Source: Stromatinia cepivora (lineage: Eukaryota > Ascomycota > Leotiomycetes > Helotiales > Sclerotiniaceae). From it: a stretch of 64,000 nucleotides of DNA. The notes under the pieces were generated by a model. It made no database searches and was not told the DNA's origin. It saw only the letters and a list, made by a program, of their open reading frames with translations. The DNA lies in the NCBI GenBank assembly GCA_014898415.1, contig RCTD01000010.1, positions 62,001-126,000 of the forward strand, in the 5' to 3' direction. Every line of letters begins with the position of its first letter. Position 1 is the stretch's first letter. A program made the translations under genes and the position numbers. Below are positions 12,737-22,193 of the stretch, piece after piece.

Positions 12737-12793
12737 GGTAAGGGGAAGGGGAAGGGGAAGGGGAAGGGGAAGGGAAGGGGAAGGGAAGGGGAA
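12737..12793. repeat. GGGGAA microsatellite
   Basis: About nine copies of a 5- to 6-nt purine unit (GGGGAA, with GGGAA variants) lie in tandem on the + strand about 1 kb upstream of the rhodopsin start. Confidence 0.9.
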
Positions 12794-12950
12794 GAGTAGA
12801 GGAAAATGAATTCTATTCAATATGATCATCTAATCTATCTACTCGCATCTTTCTTTTTCATCCCATCTTTTATCTTTTCCAATAACTGCAAGATTAATAT
12901 CCTTAACTAATAATACACATCTACAACACCAACACAACAAATAACTTCAC

Positions 12951-12987
12951 CAATCATCCAATCATCCAATCATCCAATCATCCAATC
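12951..12987. repeat. 8-bp tandem repeat ATCATCCA
   Basis: Four to five perfect tandem copies of an 8-bp unit lie in intergenic DNA. Confidence 0.88.
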
Positions 12988-13803
12988 TTCACTTCATAAA
13001 CGAATGTCTCAGAGGTCCCCCCCAAGAAGCTTTGACCTCAACACTAAACTCCATTAAATCATCAACCAATCAACAACAAAGACATCTCCTCTTTTTTTCA
13101 TATTTCGATGACATCAATATCAAATTATCCTTGTTGATTCCTACATCAGGAAAAGAAAAGCTCCTCAAAGATGTTTGTAGCAGCGAGCAGATCAAATCTC
13201 AGTACATTTTTCATCATTTTCATTATAAATGAGGAGATGCAAAGGAGGCAAAGGAGGCAAAGAAGGTAAAGAAGGTAAAAGAGGCAAAAAAAGACGCGAG
13301 GAATTCTGTTTTCAATCAAGATTTTCTTCATATGAGTGGCTGAGATGAAAGTGTTTGAATGTGGGCTTGCGGTATGAGGTATGAAGTACTGCACATTCTA
13401 TTTGATACCCCTCTAAATTACTTAGGTGATATGCATATGCTGCTTGCTGCTTTTGAGGTAAACTACTAGGTGCTAGATGCTTGTTTTGAGCTTTTCCCTC
13501 TTTTCCTTGAATTTCGTAACACGATTCGATGAGGAAGGTGAGTCTGGATCGTACTTTCCCGCTTATACCTCCGGGGCAGCTTCTCATAGGTATCAACTTA
13601 ACTCTTAGATCATCCTTTGTGGTGCGTGCGTGACCTAGTCTACCTGGAGCTTATTATTTACTTACTCCTCTTCATTCTCTTCATTTTCCTTCTTCTTTCC
13701 ACTTTTCCTTCAATTCTTTGACTTCATTACATACATTTTTGTTTCTTCGATTTAATTACCATACATCTGCGAGATTCAAATCATCCATCAACTTTCAATC
13801 AAT

Positions 13804-14861
13804 ATGATTGATCCTATGCAAGCTTTCAATATGGAGCCCTTGAGAGAGAAAACCTCTTCTCTTCGGGTTCCAACAAGCACTCCCAGTCCATCACCCACTC
13901 CATCTGTCGCCCCAATTCCATCTGTCGTTCCTAATGTTCCAACATATGAGACTATAGGTCACACGGGACAGACCACTCTATGGGTAAGTTGTCTCAATTC
14001 TGATACATTTATTACTTGCTAATTGGTGATATCTAGGTCGTCTTTGTGATCATGTTTCTCTCAACTCTTACCTTTATCTATTTGGCTTGGAGGCAACCAG
14101 TTGTAAGTGTTTGGCAGATTGTTTCTGCGTCAATTTATCCATGTGCTAACTTATTCGTTCCATAGCAAAAACGTCTCTTCCATGTTATTACCGCATTCAT
14201 CACTCTCTTCGCCACTCTCTCATACTATGCAATGGCAATTGGTGATGGAAACGCACTTACACATATCGTTCATCGGGAATCACACAACCATACCCCAGAT
14301 ACTTTCGAACATATCTACCGACAGGTTTTCTGGGCTCGTTATGTTGATTGGAGTTTGACTACTCCTCTTCTCCTTCTCGACCTTGCATTCCTTGCCGGTC
14401 TCAATGGTGCCAATATCCTTGTTACCATCATTGCCGATCTCGTCATGGTTTTGACTGGGCTCTTTGCGGCTTACCACAATGACGGAGCTGCTAAGTGGGG
14501 TTGGTATGCTATGGGATGCGTTGCTTTCTTGGCCATCATCTATCAACTTGTCATCCCCGGTCGTCGTGCTGTCTCGAGTAGAGATGCTAAGACCTCGAAG
14601 CTTTTTACTGCCATTGCAGCTTACACTTTGATCATCTGGACCCTTTACCCAATTGTCTGGGGTATTGGTGATGGATCCCGCACTTGGTCGGTTGATGCTG
14701 AGATCATTGCTTATGCTGTTCTTGATGTCTTGGCCAAACCTGTCTTTGGTCTTTGGCTCTTGTTTGCTCATGATAGTGCCGCTACATCCGTTGATGGATG
14801 GTGGAGCCATGGTTTGTCTAGCGAGGGTTCCATCCGTATTGATGATGACGAGGGTGCTTAA
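13804..14861 (+). CDS. Microbial (type I) rhodopsin with proton-pump residues
   Basis: Exons 13804-13983, 14037-14102 and 14166-14861 give 313 residues. After a Ser/Pro/Thr-rich N-terminus, seven hydrophobic segments follow. Helix C reads RYVDWSLTTPLLLLD, placing R140, D143, T147 and D154 at bacteriorhodopsin R82, D85, T89 and D96. Helix G reads LDVLAKPVFG, placing D269 and K273 at D212 and the retinal-binding K216. Carboxylates at both the proton-acceptor and proton-donor positions are what light-driven pumps such as the Leptosphaeria rhodopsin carry; Neurospora NOP-1 has Glu at the donor site. I therefore expect a retinal-binding, probably proton-translocating membrane protein. Sclerotiniaceae are known to have more than one opsin gene and I cannot say which this is. 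No retinal-synthesis gene lies nearby. The acidic C-terminus (IDDDEGA) is short. Confidence 0.95.
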
Positions 14862-15811
14862 ATTCAGTTACGTATATTAGCCTGTACGATACTAATCACG
14901 AATGATGTGGTAATGATGTGTCAGAAGGAATGAAACAAATTGTTACAATTGATGGGAAAAGGATGGAAGGATGTTATCATGGCATAAAAGAAATGAGTTA
15001 TGAGATGGCTGGAATAGGAGCTGGTACTGGCTTATTCGTTTACAATTCAATGGACATTCGGCCCTTGGGCATTTGTTATTTGAGCCTCTCGTAGTATTAA
15101 CTGCAGTATAATAATGAATCAAGTTACTTTATGTTTTTGATCTTTGAAGTGTTCATCGTGTTGATCTATGGTGGGATGAGGTGATGTGTGATGATATATT
15201 CTCTATCTTTGGGCATTTGCATAACCGCAAGAGATATAGATCTAGACCTGGATTGAGAGCTTGATGAGGAAGGTGAGAGGAGGGTTGTTAAGATATCTAT
15301 CATTCGTGCTTTAGCTCTATGAATCAAAAGCTTACTTAGCTATTGCCTGCTTGAGATTTGGATGGCTGCTATGGTACAGTATAGTGTTTTTGTGTAGGTA
15401 TATACTATATAATATGAAATCTTGAAATCTTGGATCTGAAAGCCGAAAATGAATGAATGTGTTCCGGGCCATTGCGCGAAATCGGCATTCCGAAATCAAC
15501 GTGGCTCATTCCGAAACATACTAGCGCAATGGCCCGGAATAAATAATATGTTTATATTATATGAATAAATAATAGAAAATATAAATTTAGATTTGGATTG
15601 AATATTGAATAGTTTGCTTTCCTTAATCTTTATATATTAATAACATATCATTAAGCGTCGAGAATATACAAATATTATACAATATAATACATATATATAA
15701 CCCAATCATCTCGCCTCGTAAATGCTCAAAAGAAAGAAGAAAAAAACGAACTACAACAAATACGCCCCCCACCCCCCAAAAAGAAGCCATCCGTGTAAAA
15801 ATACCATCCAA
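14862..15811. other. Convergent 3' intergenic region
   Basis: Lies between the 3' ends of the rhodopsin gene and the leftward mucin-like gene. Mostly AT-rich. It contains the hairpin element at 15462-15539; otherwise nothing recognised. Confidence 0.6.
15462..15539. repeat. 78-bp element with perfect 16-bp inverted terminal arms
   Basis: Arms TTCCGGGCCATTGCGC (15462-15477) and its exact reverse complement (15524-15539) flank a 46-nt spacer that itself holds two direct CATTCCGAAA copies. The element is GC-rich compared with the AT-rich flanks. It could be a tiny miniature inverted-repeat element, a transcription-end hairpin or a protein-binding site. No clear target-site duplication was seen. 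Confidence 0.8.
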
Positions 15812-18800
15812 TCAAGCCAACCCCAACCACTTAAGCGCCTTCCTACTATTCCCCTTAGCCCTCGTCTTCACCTCTTCTTTCCCACTCCCAGTCCCAAATT
15901 TCGTATGAAGAAACATGCTCTTCCTCCTCGCACCCATGGGCGAATAACATCCCATAACCATGCGATCGTACGCATCATCCTCGCTATCTACTTCGACTTC
16001 GAGATCGACTTCGGAGACATCGAGACTGATTTCATCCGAGTGGGTGCGATCGAGGTGGGGGACTGAGGTGGAGCTTGTGATGCTGTGGGCGTAGGTGTAT
16101 TCTGCGTCTTGTTGTTGTTCTTGTTGTTCTTGTTCTTGGTTGTGAGTTTGGGTTTGAGGTGGTGGAAAGAGTTGATCGTGGGAGGGCATGGTGTCGTGGG
16201 ATATAGATTGTTGTTCGATAGCGATGGGAATATGACGGACAGTGGAACTGCTTGCACTATACGAAGATGAGCGAGGAGGAGTAGCAGGCGGCGGGGATAT
16301 GGGACGACTGGTTGAGCGGCTAGTGACTGGAAAGTAAGATGGGCGGGTGGATAGATATGTAGGCAAGCGTGGGATTTCGATGTCTGATAAATCGCTATCG
16401 TACAAGGAGGAAGTTCTGAATGAATCTTGTTCAAAAATAAATTGTGACATATCTGTGTCGGAATCTGCACGCAAGAGTTCTTCCATGGATGTCGATGCAT
16501 CTTTCATGATCACTGTTTGGCTCGGTATTGGGGAGGGTCGGAGCAAGACCTGTTCAATATTGTACCAGGATAATCTTTCGACTATATTTTTGCGGATTAA
16601 AGTTAAGAAATTTTGGATTTCGGGGGCTGAAGCGGTAGATTGTAAGTGGTAGTCTGCTTTAAAAAAGAGGGAGAAGGAGGATGAAGATCGATTGAGTATC
16701 GTTTCTGGGTCGGCGTCTCTCGAAGCATCAAGAGAGGATTCAAGAGGGTATCGCTGAGAATGTTCCGGACGTTTAAGAAGATCGGTAGCGACGGCGGCGT
16801 CGAATGAATGATGCGAAGAATGAAATTTAGGAAGTGGAGGTTTAGCAAATGAAGGAGGATCTGAAGAAAGGGTATCTAAAACTCCGGCAACTTTCACAAG
16901 ATCTGAACCTAGAAGGCTGCGAAGAGCAATGACTGTCGCAATTTGGTCAAACGGGAAGCTGAGGACTAGAAATCGGACCAAGGAATTGGTAGCAAGGTAT
17001 GTTTCGAGATGTGGAACAATTAGGTTGGCGAGTAATCTTGGGTCGGTCATCGGATCCAAACCTTTGCGAGCAAGTAGCGGTTGAGACATGAAAGTTTGCA
17101 TAGCACTTGCGATCAAGAATCTAATTGTTGTTAATAAATCAGAGCAATCACAAAAATTGAAGTCCAAATACCTGAGATCAAGTCGGCCGCTTCGACTCTC
17201 ACCACTTTTCTTGACGCCAATGTTTTCGACTTGCCTAAGAAGTTGAGTGCAGAAAACATCACTTATTTCCTTTTCACATCCAACTGCTATGATTTGATCA
17301 ACAGCAGGTCTTTCGCAAGATGTTGAACTACCGTTGCTGAACATATCTTTCCAAAATGCACCCGACTCAAACATTAGCGAGTTTTGATATTGGTCGAGTG
17401 CCTTGGCCTCTTCTGGAAAACGGAAATTCAAGAAAGAGCGGAATTCGTTTTGGATGTCAATTGACTTATTGGTATATGCACCTGAAAATTCGCAGAACTT
17501 ATTGACCGTGCCTTTGTTAATAGGAAACGTAGCTGATGCGGGTGTTGGTAGGGGTCCATGAGTCGCAGCATCAACACTTTCAGATGCCCTCTGCCGCTTT
17601 ATCCCTTCCTGAACAGGCGAACCACTCAAAAACGGATCGTCTTCGATACCTTGTTGGTAATCCCAGAGAGTTTTAGCTCTCCCTTGGGTTACAAATTGTC
17701 CTGAACTCAAAGATTCATCTGCCATAGGCGCTGTAGTAGGTGGAGTTGGTAGTGGCCGCGGTGAAAGTGATGGAGAGATTGGAAAATTACCACTTCTATA
17801 CTCTGATATTGATCGACTAATCTCTATTGGCGAATTATCCGTGAAATGAATAATTACATCCTCAGCGATTTCAAATACCGGCTTAGTGGAATCGAGATCC
17901 TCCTCAACTTCGGTACCACAACCCTTGAGTGTATGAGGCACACCCCTCGAGTTTGAGCGTATCGAATCTCTAAAATTTGGAGTGCTTGGAGTCAAAGACC
18001 TCCTAATCGTAGTTTTTGACGCCTTTACAAATGCTGCTTTTGGCAATTGCTCAAAAGTCGGATCCCTCATAAAACTCCTTCTGGATATATTGAATGAACT
18101 CCTAAGATCGCTTGTCGATGCTGCATGTTTGAAATAGATCGAGTTTTTCGTATCATCATGGAGTAACAGATCTCCTGTAGACTTGGTCCAGCTCGGCGTT
18201 GTCGGCGTCGGTAAAGCAGATTGCATATCCACAACACATGCTTCGCCATAAACAACGTTAGGTGAAGAAAATAAGTTTTCATCATCTTGTGAGATGTACT
18301 CAAAGTAATCTTCATCTTCATCAATGTCTGTAGTTTGTTGTGTTGAATATCTGCTTCTCGGTACGGCAAAAGATGGTTTTGAGCTTGATGATGGCTGGGG
18401 TCCGAATGTGCCACTGTACTGGCTCAGCCGACAACGTGTTTCATTAATTTGACTTATTGGCCTTGGCTCAGAAGATATTGAAACGACGGTTGTCACAATA
18501 TCGCTTCCATGCTGAGATTTCCGCACCGATGGTTTTGGTGTGATTGTCCAAGATTCCCCAGGAATATGTATAATTTGATGACCACTATCACCCATGCTTC
18601 TCAGATTTCGAGCTCCAGGTATACCATTTCCTTCAATGTTGCTCTCATATTCAGGCAGATCTTTTCCACTTAATGTCGTTGCGCTCTTTGTACTTCTTAA
18701 ATTCAACCTCTTTGGTAACTTTGCGCGAGGTCTAGCTGTTACTTTTGCCGGCTCCGGAATAGGCGTGGGTTTCGAGGAGGGGAATGAAGACTTGGTACCT

Positions 18801-19204
18801 TCAAAAAGGCGTGCTACTCCATCCTTGACAATATCATGGAAGATTTTCTCGGCTTCTGCGAAATTTCCATACGTGAGCCTTTGGCATATTTTCGCAACGC
18901 ATATTGCTCGCGCACTAACACTACCGCCGTTCAAAAATGCCAATTTTGATTGAGATGATCGTAAAAATGACCTCGCTACTTCGTTTCGTTGCGTGAGAGC
19001 AACATGAACATCGCGGACGAATGCTCGAGCCTCAAATGGTTCTCCTTTGTGGTCTTCACTTAAATAATGGTCGAGTGGCGGAAGAATAAGAATCATATGC
19101 GAGTGTGGAAGGAGTCGCAGTTGAGTTGTAATAGTGTTTATGTTTCCTTCTAATGCAACCAGCTTTCCAACACCATGAGCTTCGTCCGCAACTATCGGTG
19201 CCAT
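15812..19204 (-). CDS. Large 'gastric mucin-like' fungal protein of unknown function
   Basis: The open frame extends upstream to 19687, but I start at the ATG at 19202-19204. From there the sequence (MAPIVADEAHGVGKLVALEG) looks conserved, whereas the 161 residues upstream look like unspliced leader. An in-frame 51-nt intron at 17121-17171 (GTATTT...AATTAG) is likely; removing it joins DLR to FLIASAMQTF and gives 1,113 residues. Residues 1-140 are helical (ALTQRNEVARSFLRSSQ). A long Ser/Thr/Pro-rich disordered middle follows, then a second folded block near residues 650-860 (FCEFSGAYTNKSIDIQNEFR, then LIVPHLETYLATNSLVRFLV). The tail is disordered and basic. I know the family only under the loose label 'gastric mucin-like protein'. 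There is no signal peptide, so it is not a mucin. Confidence 0.78.
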   Translation of the reverse strand: MAPIVADEAHGVGKLVALEGNINTITTQLRLLPHSHMILILPPLDHYLSEDHKGEPFEARAFVRDVHVALTQRNEVARSFLRSSQSKLAFLNGGSVSARAICVAKICQRLTYGNFAEAEKIFHDIVKDGVARLFEGTKSSFPSSKPTPIPEPAKVTARPRAKLPKRLNLRSTKSATTLSGKDLPEYESNIEGNGIPGARNLRSMGDSGHQIIHIPGESWTITPKPSVRKSQHGSDIVTTVVSISSEPRPISQINETRCRLSQYSGTFGPQPSSSSKPSFAVPRSRYSTQQTTDIDEDEDYFEYISQDDENLFSSPNVVYGEACVVDMQSALPTPTTPSWTKSTGDLLLHDDTKNSIYFKHAASTSDLRSSFNISRRSFMRDPTFEQLPKAAFVKASKTTIRRSLTPSTPNFRDSIRSNSRGVPHTLKGCGTEVEEDLDSTKPVFEIAEDVIIHFTDNSPIEISRSISEYRSGNFPISPSLSPRPLPTPPTTAPMADESLSSGQFVTQGRAKTLWDYQQGIEDDPFLSGSPVQEGIKRQRASESVDAATHGPLPTPASATFPINKGTVNKFCEFSGAYTNKSIDIQNEFRSFLNFRFPEEAKALDQYQNSLMFESGAFWKDMFSNGSSTSCERPAVDQIIAVGCEKEISDVFCTQLLRQVENIGVKKSGESRSGRLDLRYLDFNFCDCSDLLTTIRFLIASAMQTFMSQPLLARKGLDPMTDPRLLANLIVPHLETYLATNSLVRFLVLSFPFDQIATVIALRSLLGSDLVKVAGVLDTLSSDPPSFAKPPLPKFHSSHHSFDAAVATDLLKRPEHSQRYPLESSLDASRDADPETILNRSSSSFSLFFKADYHLQSTASAPEIQNFLTLIRKNIVERLSWYNIEQVLLRPSPIPSQTVIMKDASTSMEELLRADSDTDMSQFIFEQDSFRTSSLYDSDLSDIEIPRLPTYLSTRPSYFPVTSRSTSRPISPPPATPPRSSSYSASSSTVRHIPIAIEQQSISHDTMPSHDQLFPPPQTQTHNQEQEQQEQQQDAEYTYAHSITSSTSVPHLDRTHSDEISLDVSEVDLEVEVDSEDDAYDRMVMGCYSPMGARRKSMFLHTKFGTGSGKEEVKTRAKGNSRKALKWLGLA

Positions 19205-20626
19205 TTTGAGGATCGAGTTATACTCTAAAGCTTGGGATTGGTTTCCTTCTTGGCTAATGTTTGCCAAATACTGGATCATGAAACTCTGAAGTGCAAAACA
19301 GTGCTGGACAAGAAACAAGAATTGTGTATGATATTTACAGATAGCAATGAAAAATGGTGATAGCTGAACAGGTAAGAGTAATAGGAAAATGCTTGAAATG
19401 AAATTGGAGGTCTTGGAGCCAAGGCCTCTCTTACCACTGCCGCTATCTGAGGATGGGATACTACGCCACTTATAAGAAGTGTAAGGGACCGCTTCTAAAA
19501 TGGCGTAAGTGAGTGGGTGATACCGGGGAAAATAAATCTTTTGAGGTCCATTTTGGTACAGATCTTCGCTAGGATGTAAATTAAGGTTTATCATTTTGAA
19601 TGAACATTGGCCAATCATTATATTTTTACACACAGTACAACTAGCTGGGACGAACCGTATCGGTGGAACAACAAAACCATGAAGCACGAAATGTTTAGTT
19701 GTTAATGTTTATCCGGCAGATATATACTGCACTTCATAATCGATTGATGTTAGCTAAGGTGTGAGTTTTGAACTTTTGAGTTTGCTGGGGAATCCCATTA
19801 GAGCTTTCAACCGAAGTTCATAGCATATCCATGTACCTAACTACCCAGGTAGGGAGTAGCTAGGGGAGGGCAAAGCTGTGAACTAACACTAATTGAAATA
19901 TTTTCGGTCGTGCGTAAATGTCTAAAGTTGTCATAGTACAATGATTAGAGACACTAATAAGATCTCGAGCTCTTTTAGGTCAACCCGGGGAAGGGTTCTC
20001 CCCAGCCCAGTACGACCAAAATCGACCGACCGAATTGGGAACGATCTAATTTTAGATCATTCTATTGATTTGATTTGCAAATATAGGAATATTGACGCTC
20101 TGGCAGAGAAGGATGCAAGAATTGTGAATTCGGAGTAAACTCTATCAATACACATGTCTTAGCCTATTTTGCATGTCGTAATGCAGGGGAGTATTTTAAG
20201 GCAAGTGTGGTGCCATTTGATATATGATGATAAATAAAAGAGCCTTGTCGCGAAATAGTCGTAATTCTAGAGGTATTATAGCTTAATAAATATTGGAGTT
20301 GACGTCCTGGAGTTGATAAATCAGAGTACATTGCAACAACAAATTGTAGGAAGAATCTTGCATCTGCTACTTCACGATCCATATATATATATATATCCGA
20401 CTTTGAGGTAACTGTTTCGTATAATGAAGCTATCAACGGAAGGATACCTGTCAAATCACCCCGAATCAACATTTTTAACCTTAGGCTTGAAAACTGAAAC
20501 ATCCTGCCTTCAGCTTACGGCTTCAACGAGCTGCACTATTTCGTGTGCTCCTAAAGAACATCTTCCATACATACTAAGTAGACAAGGTTCGAGAACGGGG
20601 GGCTCAACGGGGCTATATTGGCGTAT
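19205..20626. other. Intergenic region between two leftward genes
   Basis: Contains the promoter and leader of the mucin-like gene, including unspliced frame up to 19687, and the 3' flank of the WD40 gene. A (TA)n run lies at about 20380-20396. Motifs related to TACCTAGGTA occur near 19838-19865. No further gene was found. Confidence 0.55.
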
Positions 20627-21933
20627 TCAGTTATCATCAGAGTCCAGTAGCTCCGCTAATTCTGCCTCTTCTTCTGCAGTCATTAGACCCTTTTTAGGCT
20701 CAACCTTTTCCTCCTTCACAATTCCTTTAGCCTTCTCTTCATTTTCGAGACGTGCTTTTTCGAGCTCCGCCTTGCTAAGTCCCCAAATCCTCACGGTTCC
20801 GTCTATACTGATGCTAATGGCCTGTTTTGCCCCTTGAAGGATCGTCAGGCCAGTGACCTCCTCGTAATGACCGTCATAAACATGCCATAGTTTGCCAGTG
20901 GCCTTGTCCCAAACCTTCACATCTTCGTCCCTACCTGCGGTCACAACCCACGTATCGGTGACAGCTACAGCGCGAACATAATCTCCATGCTCGTATGTTT
21001 CTTCTGCGCTCCAATGCTTTGCTCTTGATAAATATTTAGCTGTACCATCCGCACTTGCGGTCCATAGATCCGTTTCTTCTTCGTCGCCTGCAAATAGGAC
21101 TTGGTAGACGCTTGTTTCATGCTCAAGAATCGTATCCCTAATAGGCTTGCTCTGTCCCGGAATTTCTTCAGTAGTATCAAGTATTTGAGACGCGGATGAT
21201 AGGCTAATGCGCCATCTCCGGATATGAGGGTCACTACTCGAGGAAACGAGAACAACTTCGGTGTTCGTAGAATCTTCAGGATCTAGAGCGAGGTCTTGTA
21301 CAGCCATCATAGATTCACTCTTGTCCCGAAGAGTATGCAAGCGTTCGCCGGTAATGGTGTTCCACACCATTATTTTGGCATCGGCACCACCAGATATTAA
21401 GCACTTGAAAATATGTCAGTAGGGTCCAGATCCAACCAAAGTGGAAGAGCTTACGTCCGTCCCCTCAATATTTACGCAGACAATAGCCTTGACAAAGTCA
21501 GAATGGCCTTTGAACTTTTTGCCGAGGATTTTGCTTTCCCTATCCCAGCTCCAAATTTGTTTGTCCCAGCATCCCGCGAAAACTGTATTACCACTATGAC
21601 CCCCAATGGCTACTGAAGTAACTGGCGCAGTTGGACCTCTGTAAATTGTTTTTGTATCTCTAGTCTAGGAATATTGTTAGATGGCATTTAGGATACGGCA
21701 TAAACTTAGATAATTATCGTACCTACTTCGATATTGACCCTTCGTACGCATCCAGCACTCTCTGCGATGTAAACGCATCGCGAAGAAAATGGGTCTGGAA
21801 TCAAGCTCAGAAGCTTTGATTGTAAAACGATAGGGTTTCCATTTTTGTTGCCAGATTTTGCAGCTCTGCGGGCTCGTGTAGACTCGGATGCATCAGTTTG
21901 AAAGAAGTGTCCTGGATCTGTTGACTGAGACAT
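20627..21933 (-). CDS. WD40-repeat protein
   Basis: Exons on the minus strand are 21727-21933, 21455-21664 and 20627-21403, all phase 0, giving 397 residues. Repeats ending in Trp-Asp-like pairs can be seen: SVAIGGHSGNTVFAGCWDKQ, then HSDFVKAIVCV...LISGGADAKIMVWN, DLWTASADGTAKY, VVTAGRDEDVKVWD and AISISIDGTVRIWG. These would build one propeller. A short charged C-terminal tail follows (KARLENEEKAKG, then LAELLDSDDN). Proteins of this type act as scaffolds; I do not recognise the orthologue and assign no pathway. The gene is divergent from ctf4 with only 260 bp between the starts, so promoter elements may be shared. Confidence 0.85.
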
Positions 21934-22066
21934 GATTGGGGTTAATGTAATCTAGGAGGAGAGGTTTCTTATGTTGATGTTTGTGAAGAGGACATAGGTA
22001 GTGGGGTTTATTGTCACTACAGGTACAGGCAATGGAAATGGAAAGTCACCAAATTACAGGGGAGAG

Positions 22067-22119
22067 ACGCGTAAAGTGGAATTCGCGCTGATAACGCGAT
22101 TTCCTTATCCAAGTCGCGT
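22067..22119. promoter_or_regulatory. Cluster of three MCB-like ACGCG elements
   Basis: The 260-bp divergent promoter holds a perfect MluI cell-cycle box ACGCGT at 22067-22072, ACGCG at 22094-22098 and its reverse CGCGT at 22115-22119. In yeasts MBF (Swi6/Mbp1-type) binds ACGCGT upstream of S-phase genes, and ctf4 starts 75 bp to the right. Use by MBF is inference. Confidence 0.65.
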
Positions 22120-22193
22120 AATCTTTCTCAACTATTTACAACTTCCATGACAGATATTTTGTAAACCATCCTGCCTGCGGCAACTCAATTGCA

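Larger units (their letters stand above)
9882..13803. other. 3.9-kb gene-poor region upstream of the rhodopsin gene
   Basis: No convincing gene was found. The region holds pyrimidine-rich tracts (10320-10600, including CCTT repeats at about 10535-10600), a 16-bp palindrome at 11939-11954, a CGG-N10-CCG site at 12369-12384, a GGGGAA repeat at about 12737-12793, an 8-bp ATCATCCA repeat at 12951-12987 and purine-rich 9-mers at 13240-13290. A short leftward coding-like stretch at 12071-12141 could be the tail of a small membrane protein, but no start could be joined to it. The long pyrimidine-rich stretch from 13660 to the rhodopsin start looks like its leader. Confidence 0.5.

Noticed and set aside
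14280..14810. 176-codon frame antisense to the rhodopsin
   Set aside because: A mirror of the opsin coding bias, with no domain of its own.
19205..19687. N-terminal 161 residues of the long mucin-like frame
   Set aside because: Irregular hydrophobic sequence with no family resemblance; conserved-looking protein begins at the Met at 19204.
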